Positions 1-9,000 of a DNA stretch of 64,000 nucleotides are shown piece by piece. The stretch is from Apiotrichum sp. Y4204. Taxonomy: Eukaryota; Basidiomycota; Tremellomycetes; Trichosporonales; Trichosporonaceae. Below the pieces are notes generated by a model. The model did not search any database. It was not told the DNA's origin and saw only the letters and a list, made by a program, of their open reading frames with translations. Numbering within the stretch: the first letter of the stretch is position 1; every line of letters begins with the position of its first letter. The stretch covers positions 1 through 64,000 of the forward strand of contig JAMYHL010000112.1 in assembly GCA_025531455.1 (NCBI GenBank). Reading direction: 5' to 3'. Position numbers and translations under genes: made by a program.

Positions 1-64
1 CCTTGTTTCTGGCCGCGCGAGCACCGCCGCTGCGGAGGACAGCGACGACTCGGACTGGGAGTAG
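1..64 (+). CDS. 3' end of an unidentified protein-coding gene (partial)
   Basis: An open frame enters from the left edge (codons start at base 2) and stops with TAG at 62-64. Only the last 20 residues are visible, and they end in an acidic Asp/Ser-rich tail closing in Trp-Glu. This is too little to name the protein. Acidic D/S tails ending in W-E occur in many nuclear proteins, so no function is assigned. The gene converges on BUD31, whose stop lies 299 bases away on the other strand. Confidence 0.5.
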   Translation, partial: LVSGRASTAAAEDSDDSDWE

Positions 65-362
65 TGATCTCCGTACCTTTTATCACATCGCCCGCCTTGG
101 TAGATAATGGCTCCGGGTGGGCCAGTGGACATGTATTTATTTGTATGACGCCAGGTCCGGGAGACGAGCAGGACGCACGAGGCGGGTAAGCTGGGTAAGT
201 GTTCTGGCAACATGCCATCAAGGCCTGGCCCAACAGTTAGACGCAAACTCCGCTCGAACGCAATCCCTCGCGGCTTAACAACCGAAGCAATGTGCTTGCG
301 GACCGCTTCAGACTATAAACTACATGCATATAGAGGACAAAGGATATGGAATTCGTCTCGAT

Positions 363-1356
363 CTAGTCACCAGTGGCGCATCCGTGGCAGCCTGGTTGGT
401 CAGCTAACGTCGACGGCAGGAACTCGGCACAGTTGAAGTCTTCACATGTTGGAGAACTGTCATTTCCGCCGCGACTCACCACATGTCTTGCACTCGACGA
501 CAATGCCCTTCTTGAGGCTCGCCTTGGGCACGCGGCAGATGCACGTTGATCCCTGGTGTGTCATGTCCTGGGTCTGGACGCAGCGGACACAGCAGAGGCG
601 CTCGTATCCGTTCCTGCAGGCGTAGAAGGGGGAACACGAGATACGTAGAGGAGCAAGGAAAGGAAAAAAGTCAGCTTATGATATTGCGACGCTCTGTAGC
701 TGCTTACTTCTTCCACTTCGCTATCAAGCTGCTGCGTCAGTATGGCTCCGAGCGGACGACTGAGCCACTCACTTGGCGTCCGCATATCCCTGCTTCAGCA
801 GCCAGTCATACAGCTGGCGCGAGATGAGCTCGCGCTTGTAGTACAGGTCGTAGATGTACCGCGAGCGGGCGTGCGTGATGCGCATGATGGGCCTGTAGGG
901 AGGTCGGTGGCAAGTGGGCGAATGGACAAATCGGGGTAAGCGGAGGAATGGACGATCGGTCAGACAAACGCAGCGACAGTGCAAAAGTCAATGAAGCCCA
1001 TGGCATCAGCAACGGTGTCAACTACAACTCCTGATGCACGTACCATGTCGCCTCTACCAGACGCTTTCCCTCGTGCGACTCGGTCTCGGCGTCGCGCATC
1101 TTCTTGTCGTAGTCTTCAAGGACATCCCTGCGATGTCAGCTTCGTAATCCCGTCTAGCTGACTGCAGAATCAAAGAGGTGTGGCTGTCGGAGAGCAATGA
1201 CCGTAGTCCAAGCCTCGAGTCCATAATGACTCCAAGGGGAAAGATACTTCGACACTACAGCGACTTTTCTCCAACGTTCATTCCGCACGACACCTACTGG
1301 ATGTCCTCGAATCCCTCCGGGGGCGGCTTTGTGCGCTGCGTCCTGATACGAGGCAT
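363..1356 (-). CDS. BUD31: Pre-mRNA splicing factor BUD31 (G10 family)
   Basis: Six exons on the minus strand: 1298-1356, 1044-1127, 773-892, 708-728, 480-613 and 363-391. They sum to 447 nt (148 aa plus stop) with every junction in frame. The protein starts [20 protein letters not shown], continues with the conserved [21 protein letters not shown] block, and ends in the cysteine-rich zinc-binding module with CCVRC, CICR and CKTCGCHGC. Length and the whole order of blocks match the G10/Bud31 family. Family knowledge: Bud31 belongs to the NineTeen-complex-associated set of the activated spliceosome and is nuclear. One coding exon is only 21 nt. The start ATG has no upstream alternative that keeps the conserved N terminus. 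Confidence 0.95.
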
Positions 1357-1733
1357 CGCTGTTGGGGTGATGAAAGTGAGTAGTGGAGAGTAAGAGATAA
1401 GAGATGAAAGAGAAGAACACAAGTCTTGCGACGACATGACGCGCACAAATGCCTGGCGCTTGCTCATGTTGACGAAATGTTATTGCAACCAGGCCTACAG
1501 AAGGGAAATGATAAGCCCTTGCTTTTAATTACGTGTGAAATTTAGAACTTCACGACCCACAGTGTTGCCTTCGTGATCGTGGTTGCTGCAGTGCTCCGAG
1601 TCCGATGCCGCCCTGCCGTTGTGCCGCTACCTCGCTCGGCGCCGAGAAGTAGGGCCAGTCCGCTATCGGCGTACCGCGAGTGTGGGTAATAGTATGAGAG
1701 AATCTCGACCGCGCTCTGTGTGACGGACGCGTC
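1357..1733. other. BUD31 upstream region, no gene seen
   Basis: This gap is the BUD31 5' flank on the minus strand. It ends at the 7-bp target duplication of the transposon that starts at 1741. I see no coding exon and no RNA gene in it. Confidence 0.5.
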
Positions 1734-1740
1734 ACTGGAT

Positions 1741-2664
1741 CACAGCTGATCCGTCGAGTTTTACGGTGCGTAAAACGTCTAGTAAAACTCTGTTAAGCGA
1801 GAGAATTTAGAGCGACCGGCCAAAAAGCTGCAATATCGACCGTCCCATGCCTATGCCACGTTTAGTGCCCTGATTTTCCACCTTTAAGACACCTCAGACA
1901 GCTCGGCCATCTTCGGCGCGCCGAGATGTCCCAGTCAGGCCAGTCAAGATGTCTGAGACGTCTGAGACTGAGACGTCTGAGACATCTTGCCCACAAAATA
2001 ACAATGCAAGGTTGACAAGGCGTTTGCTGCGCGTTGCAAGACGCGTGCAAGATTATGCAAGCCATGCGGCCATGCATGCATGCAAGATCATGCAGGACGT
2101 GCTGTCACACGCGTGTCAACGGTCGCGTTGATGCGTTGACGCCGTTAACGCGCCGTTGCGCCGCTGCATCGTCGTCGCGCGCGAGACGGGCGCGGCGCAC
2201 ATCGTGTTGGCAGCGCGGCAGCGCGCGGATGCATTTGTATCAAAAAACGTGCGTAAAATGTGGCTGGAGCATGGCCCGCGCATGGGACGGTCGATATTGC
2301 AGCTTTTTGGCCGGTCGCTCTAAATTCTCTCCTGTTAAGCAGCGGTTAAACTAGCGCTCTGCCAGGAAGAGCCGCGGTCGGTGCACGTGACGACGGCGCC
2401 CCCAAGACTGTATTACAAACTTGGTGGTGTAGCTGTTGTACCAATGGACGACGGTCTTGCCGACGTCCTCGGTTCGATTCCTGCCGGTTTTTTACACAGC
2501 ATAATTTTGGAACATTTTACTGTACGTAAAATGCACAGTAAAAGGGACCGTTTTACACGCGTTTTACCCAGAGTAAAACTAGTTTTACTGTACGTAAAAC
2601 GCCTGTAAAATGGCGAGTTTTACGGCGCGTTTTACGGACTGTAAAATTCGCCGGATCAGCTGTG
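1741..2664 (+). mobile_element. Family A TIR element, copy 1 (interrupted by a nested element)
   Basis: Outer inverted repeats start CACAGCTGATCCG at 1741 and end as the reverse complement at 2664, with about 50 bp of similarity. They are bordered by an exact 7-bp target duplication ACTGGAT (1734-1740 and 2665-2671). Without the insertion at 1799-2331 and its extra duplication, the element is about 382 bp. The interior holds an A-box-like TGGTGTAGCTG (2425-2435), a B box GGTTCGATTCC (2471-2481) and a T6 run (2488-2493). Many TTTTAC/GTAAAA words follow, including a perfect palindrome at 2572-2589. It codes for no protein, so it is a non-autonomous (MITE-like) element. The superfamily is unresolved; 7-bp duplications are uncommon. 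Confidence 0.85.
1799..2331. mobile_element. 533-bp MITE nested inside family A copy 1
   Basis: Bases 1799-1849 and 2281-2331 are perfect 51-bp inverted repeats starting GAGAGAATTTAGAGCG. They are flanked by an exact 9-bp direct duplication CTGTTAAGC (1790-1798 and 2332-2340). The interior is non-coding. It contains a near-palindromic GTCTGAGAC cluster (about 1948-1986) and a CATGC-rich stretch (about 2060-2095). A 9-bp duplication suggests a Mutator-like (MULE) mobilising enzyme, which is inference. Perfect TIRs and duplication imply recent insertion. A 40-bp relative of the TIR lies at 59141. Confidence 0.92.
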
Positions 2665-2708
2665 ACTGGATCACTGTACCACTGAACCACTGTACCGAGA
2701 CACAGGAG

Positions 2709-2851
2709 AAAAAAGTTTACTTCCCGTGGCGCCTTAGCGGATTCGAACAGTGTATGCCTCTGCGCATGAGGGGTCCACTGTGTAACACCGGCGAAGCTGC
2801 AGAGTGCGCCGAGCAACCGCGGCACGAACTTACGCTAACCGTAAAGCAAAC
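2709..2851 (-). repeat. Family B SINE-like repeat, copy 1
   Basis: Read on the minus strand, the unit opens with the head motif around ACGGTTAGCG, which resembles a Pol III A box. It carries a B-box match GTTCGAATCC about 100 nt later and ends in a T6 run (2709-2714). Three more copies with the same head, B box and T-run are at 3084, 3810 and 58916. Similarity to copy 2 extends over a longer block, about 2689-2945. No protein is coded. The order of parts resembles a tRNA-derived SINE, but the tRNA parent is not recognisable. Confidence 0.65.
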
Positions 2852-3083
2852 GATACTTCCAGAATTTAACGTGTCGGGAATCATCAAGAACAAGTTGGGT
2901 GTCCCGCCGCAAGAGGCAGTCATGCAGACGCCACATCACCACTACGCCACTATGAGTTATAGCGGTACAGCTAGACAGCTATACCGCGCGTACCCCGTAC
3001 CGCGTAGCGTCCGCGTGTCCGCATGTCCGCATGTCCGCATGTCCGCATGTCTGTAGGTACTGATCGTACTGAGACACAGGACC

Positions 3084-3227
3084 AAAAAGCTTGCTCCCCG
3101 TGACGCCTTAGCGGATTCGAACAGTGTAGGCCTCTGCGCATGAGGGGTCCACTGTGTAACACCGGCGAAGCTGCAGAGTGCGCCGTGCAACCGCGGTACG
3201 AACTTACGCTAACCGTTGAGCAAACAG
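3084..3227 (-). repeat. Family B SINE-like repeat, copy 2
   Basis: This is nearly identical to copy 1 from the T5 run (3084-3088) through the B box to the ACGGTTAGCG head. Outside that core, the right flank motif around GTCGGGAATCATCAAGAAC (about 3244-3263) also matches the flank of copy 1. Copies 1 and 2 are therefore part of a roughly 250-bp direct duplication (about 2689-2945 and 3064-3310). Between them lies a short CATGTCCG tandem (about 3013-3052). Confidence 0.65.
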
Positions 3228-3433
3228 GTATATAGATTAAACTCGTCGGGAATCATCAAGAACGAAGTGGGTGGCTTGCGTAAGAGCAGCCCTGCAGACG
3301 CCAGTCACCACACCACTAATAGGTCCATTGGATCTGGACCGGCCGCTGCTGGACCATGCATGGTACCAACTGTGTACTGTGTGACGCAGGCACGCATGAC
3401 GCATGACGCGCGTGGCGCGCGCGCGCGCGCGGC

Positions 3434-3755
3434 CACAGCGGCGGCGGCAAGTTTTACAGCGCGGTGGCGTCCAGCGAGGAGGAGCCGCATGCAGCGCCCG
3501 TGGCCAGGGCTCCCCCAAGACTGTATTATAAAATTGGTGGTGTAGTAGTACCAACGTACCAACGGACGACGGCGTTGCCGACGTCCTCGGTTCGATGCCT
3601 ACTGGTCTTTTTTTACTGCCCTACAACCATTTTGTGACAGTTTTACTATGAGTTTTCCGCGTAGTAAAACTAGTTTTACTATGTGGAAAACTAGCGGAAA
3701 ACTGCACGTTTTACGGGTAGTTTTACGCATAGTAAAATTCGGCGGAGCCGCTGTG
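3434..3755 (+). mobile_element. Family A TIR element, copy 2 (intact, 322 bp)
   Basis: Inverted ends start CACAGCGG at 3434 and finish CCGCTGTG at 3755. The exact 7-bp target duplication is GCGCGGC (3427-3433 and 3756-3762), different from copy 1, so this is an independent insertion. The interior repeats the copy 1 design. A CCCCCAAGACTGTATTA block precedes an A-box-like TGGTGTAGTAG. A hairpin of the form GGACG-A-CGGC/GCCG-A-CGTCC follows, then a B box GGTTCGATGCC and a T7 run. A perfect 20-bp palindrome of TAGTAAAAC type sits at 3662-3681. No coding capacity. Confidence 0.85.
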
Positions 3756-3809
3756 GCGCGGCGCGTCGATCGCGCGTCGATGTGCTGAAGCATGAAGCAC
3801 GACCGTATT

Positions 3810-3942
3810 AAAAAGCTTCCCGGTTGCGGATCCGAACAGTGGCCCTTTGCTCATTTAAGAGCTCAGCCCGATATGCATAGGCCCCGGGTTACACCGTGTT
3901 CCATGTCGAACGACATCACAGACCCGCTAACCGTTCAGCAAA
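3810..3942 (-). repeat. Family B SINE-like repeat, copy 3
   Basis: On the minus strand this copy has the ACGGTTAGCG head near 3925-3938, the B-box variant GTTCGGATCC near 3828-3837, and a T5 terminator at 3810-3814. It is closer in sequence to copy 4 (58916-59057) than to copies 1 and 2. The two share the block containing TATGCATATCGGGC and TTAAATGAG. Confidence 0.6.
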
Positions 3943-4571
3943 GACGCCTTTTTCTGATTTTGATGTGGTGGGTATCCACAAGACTGTGCTTCACTTTTCC
4001 TTGATTCTGCCTCCTTTTCAAACTCTGCTCCATTTTGCCGCCGCGCTCCCCGCACAGCTCTGCACCTCTCCCCGGTGGCCACTTTTTGGTGACGATCTGC
4101 CCTGATCTCCTGATCTAGCTGATCTCCTGATCGTTTGCCACACACACACCTTCTGTACTGGGCCCACCCACCAAAACAGCATCCCACATTATACATTCCC
4201 GACTTCACACGCCACCAAATAGTCACACCAACAGACACCCAACTCTGGGCTGGCTGTTTTTTTTTTTTTCCTCTTCACACTCACCATCACCCCATCCTCT
4301 TTTATCACTTCGGACCGCGCCCCGTCACCTTTTGACCCACGCATCGCGCCGCCACCCGCACCGCACGATTGCATTGTCTGCAGTGCTGCCCAGGCGCACT
4401 TGACGCGAATCGCCTTGCCCACGCGCAGGTCCTTTGAGCATCCACGACCCCGCGAGTAAATAGCCCATTCTCCAACCCCGACACGCCGGTTCGCGTCCAT
4501 CGCCCTCTCGCATCTGGTATCGCGCACTGTCACGGCTCGCTCGCATCACCTGCATCCAACGCGTCGCCACC
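3943..4571 (+). promoter_or_regulatory. 5' flank of the gene at 4572; no gene seen
   Basis: The stretch is pyrimidine-rich on the plus strand, with a T11 tract at 4257-4269 and CACACA runs. This is typical of promoter and leader DNA in this genome. No coding exon was found. Confidence 0.4.
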
Positions 4572-6076
4572 ATGGGCAAGCCCACTCTTCAGGAGAACGA
4601 CCGCCGGGGCATGGCGGCCATCCGTGATCTGCAGTGAGTCGCGCCCCCGGTGACGATCGCGTGCACGCGACCGATCTAATCCACTGATCCACTGATCATC
4701 TGGCGCCCAAAGGCTGAAACTTTACACAGTGCATCCGCATTATCGTCGTCCCGTATCCAGCGGCAGCTTCGTGGACTTGGCACGGAAGACACGCGTCTGC
4801 GCACGGTCCTCGCAGATATTGACACGAGCGACCCCGTGGTTGTGGACGCGTGGGCCATGCTTGTAAAGGTATGTGTGTGTGTTTGGGTGTGTGTGTGTGC
4901 GGTTATGTGTGTACCTGTAGGCTGTTTGACTGACAGGCGCAGGCAGTGCTCATCGGCCGTTCGAATCGCCGCGGCAGTACTTGGAGGGGGTACACCTCTA
5001 ACGCGACGGGGGATAGCAGTCTTCGCCAGCAATATATCGAGCATGGATTCAACGACGATCCCCGTCATCGTCTCCGGCTTCCGAGCGCCAACCGGACACA
5101 CACTGTTCGATCGCGACTCGGTCCTGGCTCTGGTGGGAACCGTGCCGACAGCTACGACAGGCCGGCTTCGACTCGCAATGAAGGTGCGGTTGAATGGGAG
5201 CTTCTCACGTCTGCGTCGCCGTACGAGATCCTCCCTCTGGGCCAACAGCCCGAAGACAGGACACCCGGCTCTGGCGACCTGTGGCACTGGCTCCGCGATC
5301 GCACCTCGTATGAGGAGCCTCAACCTGGCAATACGCTCGACGAGGCTGTCGGGGTTATCGGGATAGGACCACCGAGTGAACCGCCCCTCAACCTCGTCCG
5401 CGCGTCCCCGCCCCCAGCGACGATTGATTTCGGCTCTCCGTCAACGGCCACCAGGACTCTGCCGCGTATTCTTCGATCTCCCACCCCACCACGGCCGCGT
5501 GGCGAGTCGCGCAGTCCAAGTCCCACCCCGGCCACGCGCGCATGGATAGCAGAGTTTGAAGCCAACCGCAGCGCTAGCAACTCGGAAGCTGGACGCAGCT
5601 TGTTGACCCTTGGCCGCCGCCGACGCGACGATGACTCGGGAGCGATGCGCCGGACGCGCCGGGCAGACGGGTCACGGGATACGCGCCGCGACGCCATTAT
5701 CATCCAGTCGGGGCCAGGAGAGGACGGATGGTACGACGGTGTGGTCGCGCGGGAACGTGAATGGCGCCGGTCGCACGGTCTGTCGTTTGGCGTTGGCGAC
5801 GCAGCGATCCCCAGCGAGGCAGGGGATGAGGCTACCGCGATTGGGACGGGGCAAGAGACGGCAGCTGCGACAGGGGAGGGCGCAGGCGATGGCAACGCGA
5901 ATGCCTCTCGCCACGCGGCTAACAGTGACACCGAGGGCGCTGGGCACGAGAGCCACGGACTGGCACGTACGATGAGCCTGTCTGCCGTGGGCGGAGGCGA
6001 TCGTCCCATAGCGCCTCTGCCCCGCCGGCGCACATCTCACTACCACGGAGCAAGCTGGACGTGGGAGGAGGTGTAA
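4572..6076 (+). CDS. Hypothetical protein, 444 aa, disordered C-terminal half
   Basis: Three exons: 4572-4633, 4730-4868 and 4943-6076, totalling 1335 nt with all junctions in frame. The start ATG at 4572 has a CACC context and gives MGKPTLQENDRRGMAAIRDL. The acceptor at 4729 is preferred over one at 4721-4722 because the latter leads to a stop. Residues 1-110 look ordered (helical, charged). The remainder is rich in Arg, Ser, Pro, Gly and Ala and appears disordered; it ends in TSHYHGASWTWEEV. Intron 2 carries a GT-repeat. I recognise no domain and assign no function. It is probably a fungus-specific protein. Confidence 0.75.
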
Positions 6077-9000
6077 GCGACAACGCGTCCGGAACAGCCT
6101 TCGGCCCCGATAGCAGCTTCTAGCCACGACTAAACGACGACGATGAGGCACACATGCGAGCGAACCCTGTGCGGCAGTGCCGTGTTCCGCCTACTGTATT
6201 GTACCATGTTGGACAGTGTTGGACGTTGGATGTGTACCCTGTAGATGTTATGTCCCATTGCGTTGTGCGAGGTGAATACCTGACACTGTCTACTGATTAT
6301 GGGTGGCGGCCGCTGTCGCGACCGAAGACGCAGTATGGATCCAGAAATCGAGACTGACCAGCCCAGAGGGGCGGGATCAGCGACAACCCACACTCTGGCG
6401 CCCACTGACTCTTGGCTCACACCATGGTATATTACACTGCTCGCCGCTCTCCACCATCTACAGTAGTTGGCTCAGAGTCCACCCCCGTCACGCCAGTCGC
6501 GTTTTCTGGAACGAGGGATACCGAGGGTGAGAGGAAATTAAACACGTGTACCGGATTCTGATGATCAAATTTTAATCTTAAGAACAATGGATTCTGATCA
6601 TTCTCATAATGTCGAGGTGCGAGGTATGGCTCACGGAAATATCGTGGCGCGTATCCTCTCAGTTTTTTCTTCGTGAACTCCCCCTCCTTTGCTGATCTTT
6701 CCTGATTCTGGCCTTTGGCGAGTCCACACTCCGTCCCCCCGCCCAGCTACCCGAGAGCACACCCCAATTCTCCCCTGCCAAAATCTCACCATCACTAATT
6801 CTCAAGATATTGCAATCTTGGTTCGCACGAAGGGTACGAGGTCCGAGGGACGCGCGCGCGGGCACGAGAGGCGGTGCTGAAACCGCGTCTGTGCGGCGTT
6901 GCTCGTCGCGCGTCGCGCGTCGTGAGGTTCTGGCACGTGGCGCGTACTGGGCTGTACTCGAGCTCTCGAGCTTCGAGGCCTCGAGGCCTCAAGGTCTCAA
7001 ACAATTACTCGGCTGGCGACTCGGGGCCCGACTGGACTGGGCCCGTGCTCGACGATTCATGCTCAGCGTGGCCGCTCCACGCGCAATGTGCGGAATGCGT
7101 ACACCGCATGCGGCTGGTGCGGCTGACGACTGCGCCCCGCGTTTCCGGGGGGTACTTGATTGCTCCACTAGCTGATTCCTCTCGGGCCGAGGATTATCCT
7201 TACGGCCCCCAACCCGCCGCAGGGCAAGGGACACGGACGACGCGACGCGGGTTGATCCTCTGGCCGCTGGTCGAACACGAACACGAGGCCTGGAGAACGG
7301 CCAGGAGAGGGGTGGTGAGAGGAAACTCGAGCTTCTTGAAACGCCTGTGACCTGGACTAGCTTACTCGAGCTAACTCGAGATGGTTAGTTTGAGGATCAC
7401 GGAGTTTTGGTTTGGTTGTTCATGGCACGTCCGTGATCTGCACGGTGATCGTTTGAGATCTTGAGCATGTGCGCCAGCCCTGGCTGCGATTGACGTGTTC
7501 TCCTCGAGATCAACGCTCCTGGCGTCATGATTGGCCTGATCGCCATGATGTGCACATCCGTAGGAAAATACATTAGTTAAAATATTACAAACTCCAGATA
7601 GATCCGAGAGCGGGGTGGGTGCGGGTGTGTGCCCCTCATGAGTATGATAGGCGTGATCCGCGCCCCTTGCTACATGCCGCAGGTTCATGATGCTCATGGC
7701 GACCGACCTCTGTTCACGGCTTCGAAGAAGGTTTCAATAAGATTATCGATGGGATCGTTGTCAGCTGCATTAATGTTCAATGGCGGTCCAGCGATCACCT
7801 GAAGCGATGCCTGGTCCGCCCTCGATGTGCCATATCCATCAAGCGGATTTCTCGATCCGACGAGGTGCCACATTTGGTGTCCACTGCCACTGCCGCTGCC
7901 ACCAGGTAATACTGATATTCTGGATTCCAACCCGCTCACACCTCTGCCACTTGCAGTGTTCCACCGCTACTTGCAGATCGTCATGTATTCTATAAGTAGA
8001 TGTATCGGCCCGTGGGCACCGGCAAGCCGGGGCGCCGCCGGCTCCCGCGAGATGTCACCTGCCCGCTAGGCTGGATCTGGCGACTGGAGCATGTCAAGAT
8101 CTGGAACACACGAAACACATGCTGCACGTCCAGTCTGCATGTGTGGCACTATCGACACTATAATCACACATTGTGCCTGTCACCAAACAGGAGATGCACG
8201 AGGTGGCGCGCGCTCCGGTCGCTCCACAGATCCAAAGATTCACAGGATAAGACAGTCACGGATCACGGACTCACTCTCACACGGGGACGGGGTACAGTGG
8301 GCAGTCGCTTCGGCCGAGTTTGCTTCGGCCAGGCGTACAGCGTCGGGTCGGGCGCCGGCGCCGGCCCGGGGCGTGACCCTCTCCACACTCTGCATGCTCT
8401 GCACCCAGCCTGCGACGCGCGACGGGCATGAAGCGGTGAGACAGTGACGCAACTGGTTGTCGCCCTGGGGGCGAATGATGCTTGTTTCTCAGGACCCGAC
8501 GCCTGAGGAGCACATGTACCTGGCCAGGTGCAGGGCGTTCTCTGGGTGGGTGGGTGGGTTGATTTGATTGTCTTCTCAGGAGATGCACAAGACACATACA
8601 CACTACACACGAATAGATAGCGATAGGCGCAGCCAGGGATGTGTGGCTGCAGCGCTGCAGGATCTCGCATCCCTGTGGCGGAGGGGCTGCCAAATCTGTG
8701 GTGCCACCCTGGCGCCACCATCCTGCATCCTGCATCCTGACGACAGGGATGTCAGAACCAGAACTCATTCCACTTTCGAGGTTCTCCGTCAGTTCTCCGT
8801 TATGTTGGAGCCACTATTCAGAGCGCCGGAGACTGGGTAATAGGTGGCGTGTCCGGCTCCGAGCGGCGAGCGGGACGTCCGATTCAGAATTGACGCCCGA
8901 CGCCCGACGCCCGAGACACGTGACGCCGCTGACGGCGGCCACGACGTGCGGCGGACATGTCGTTGTATCCGACATCCGACAAGCAATATACGATGTACTA

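Noticed and set aside
2376..2495. A functional tRNA gene suggested by the A box, B box and T-run
   Set aside because: The acceptor and T stems do not pair, and the same block recurs inside a second TIR element, so it is part of the mobile element.
2689..3310. LTRs of a retrotransposon (two direct repeats about 250 bp long)
   Set aside because: The interval between them is only about 120 bp, no primer-binding or coding sequence is present, and the core recurs alone elsewhere.
5320..6033. Long minus-strand frame of 237 codons
   Set aside because: It is antisense to the third exon of the gene at 4572-6076, with Arg/Pro/Ser composition typical of a shadow frame in GC-rich coding DNA.
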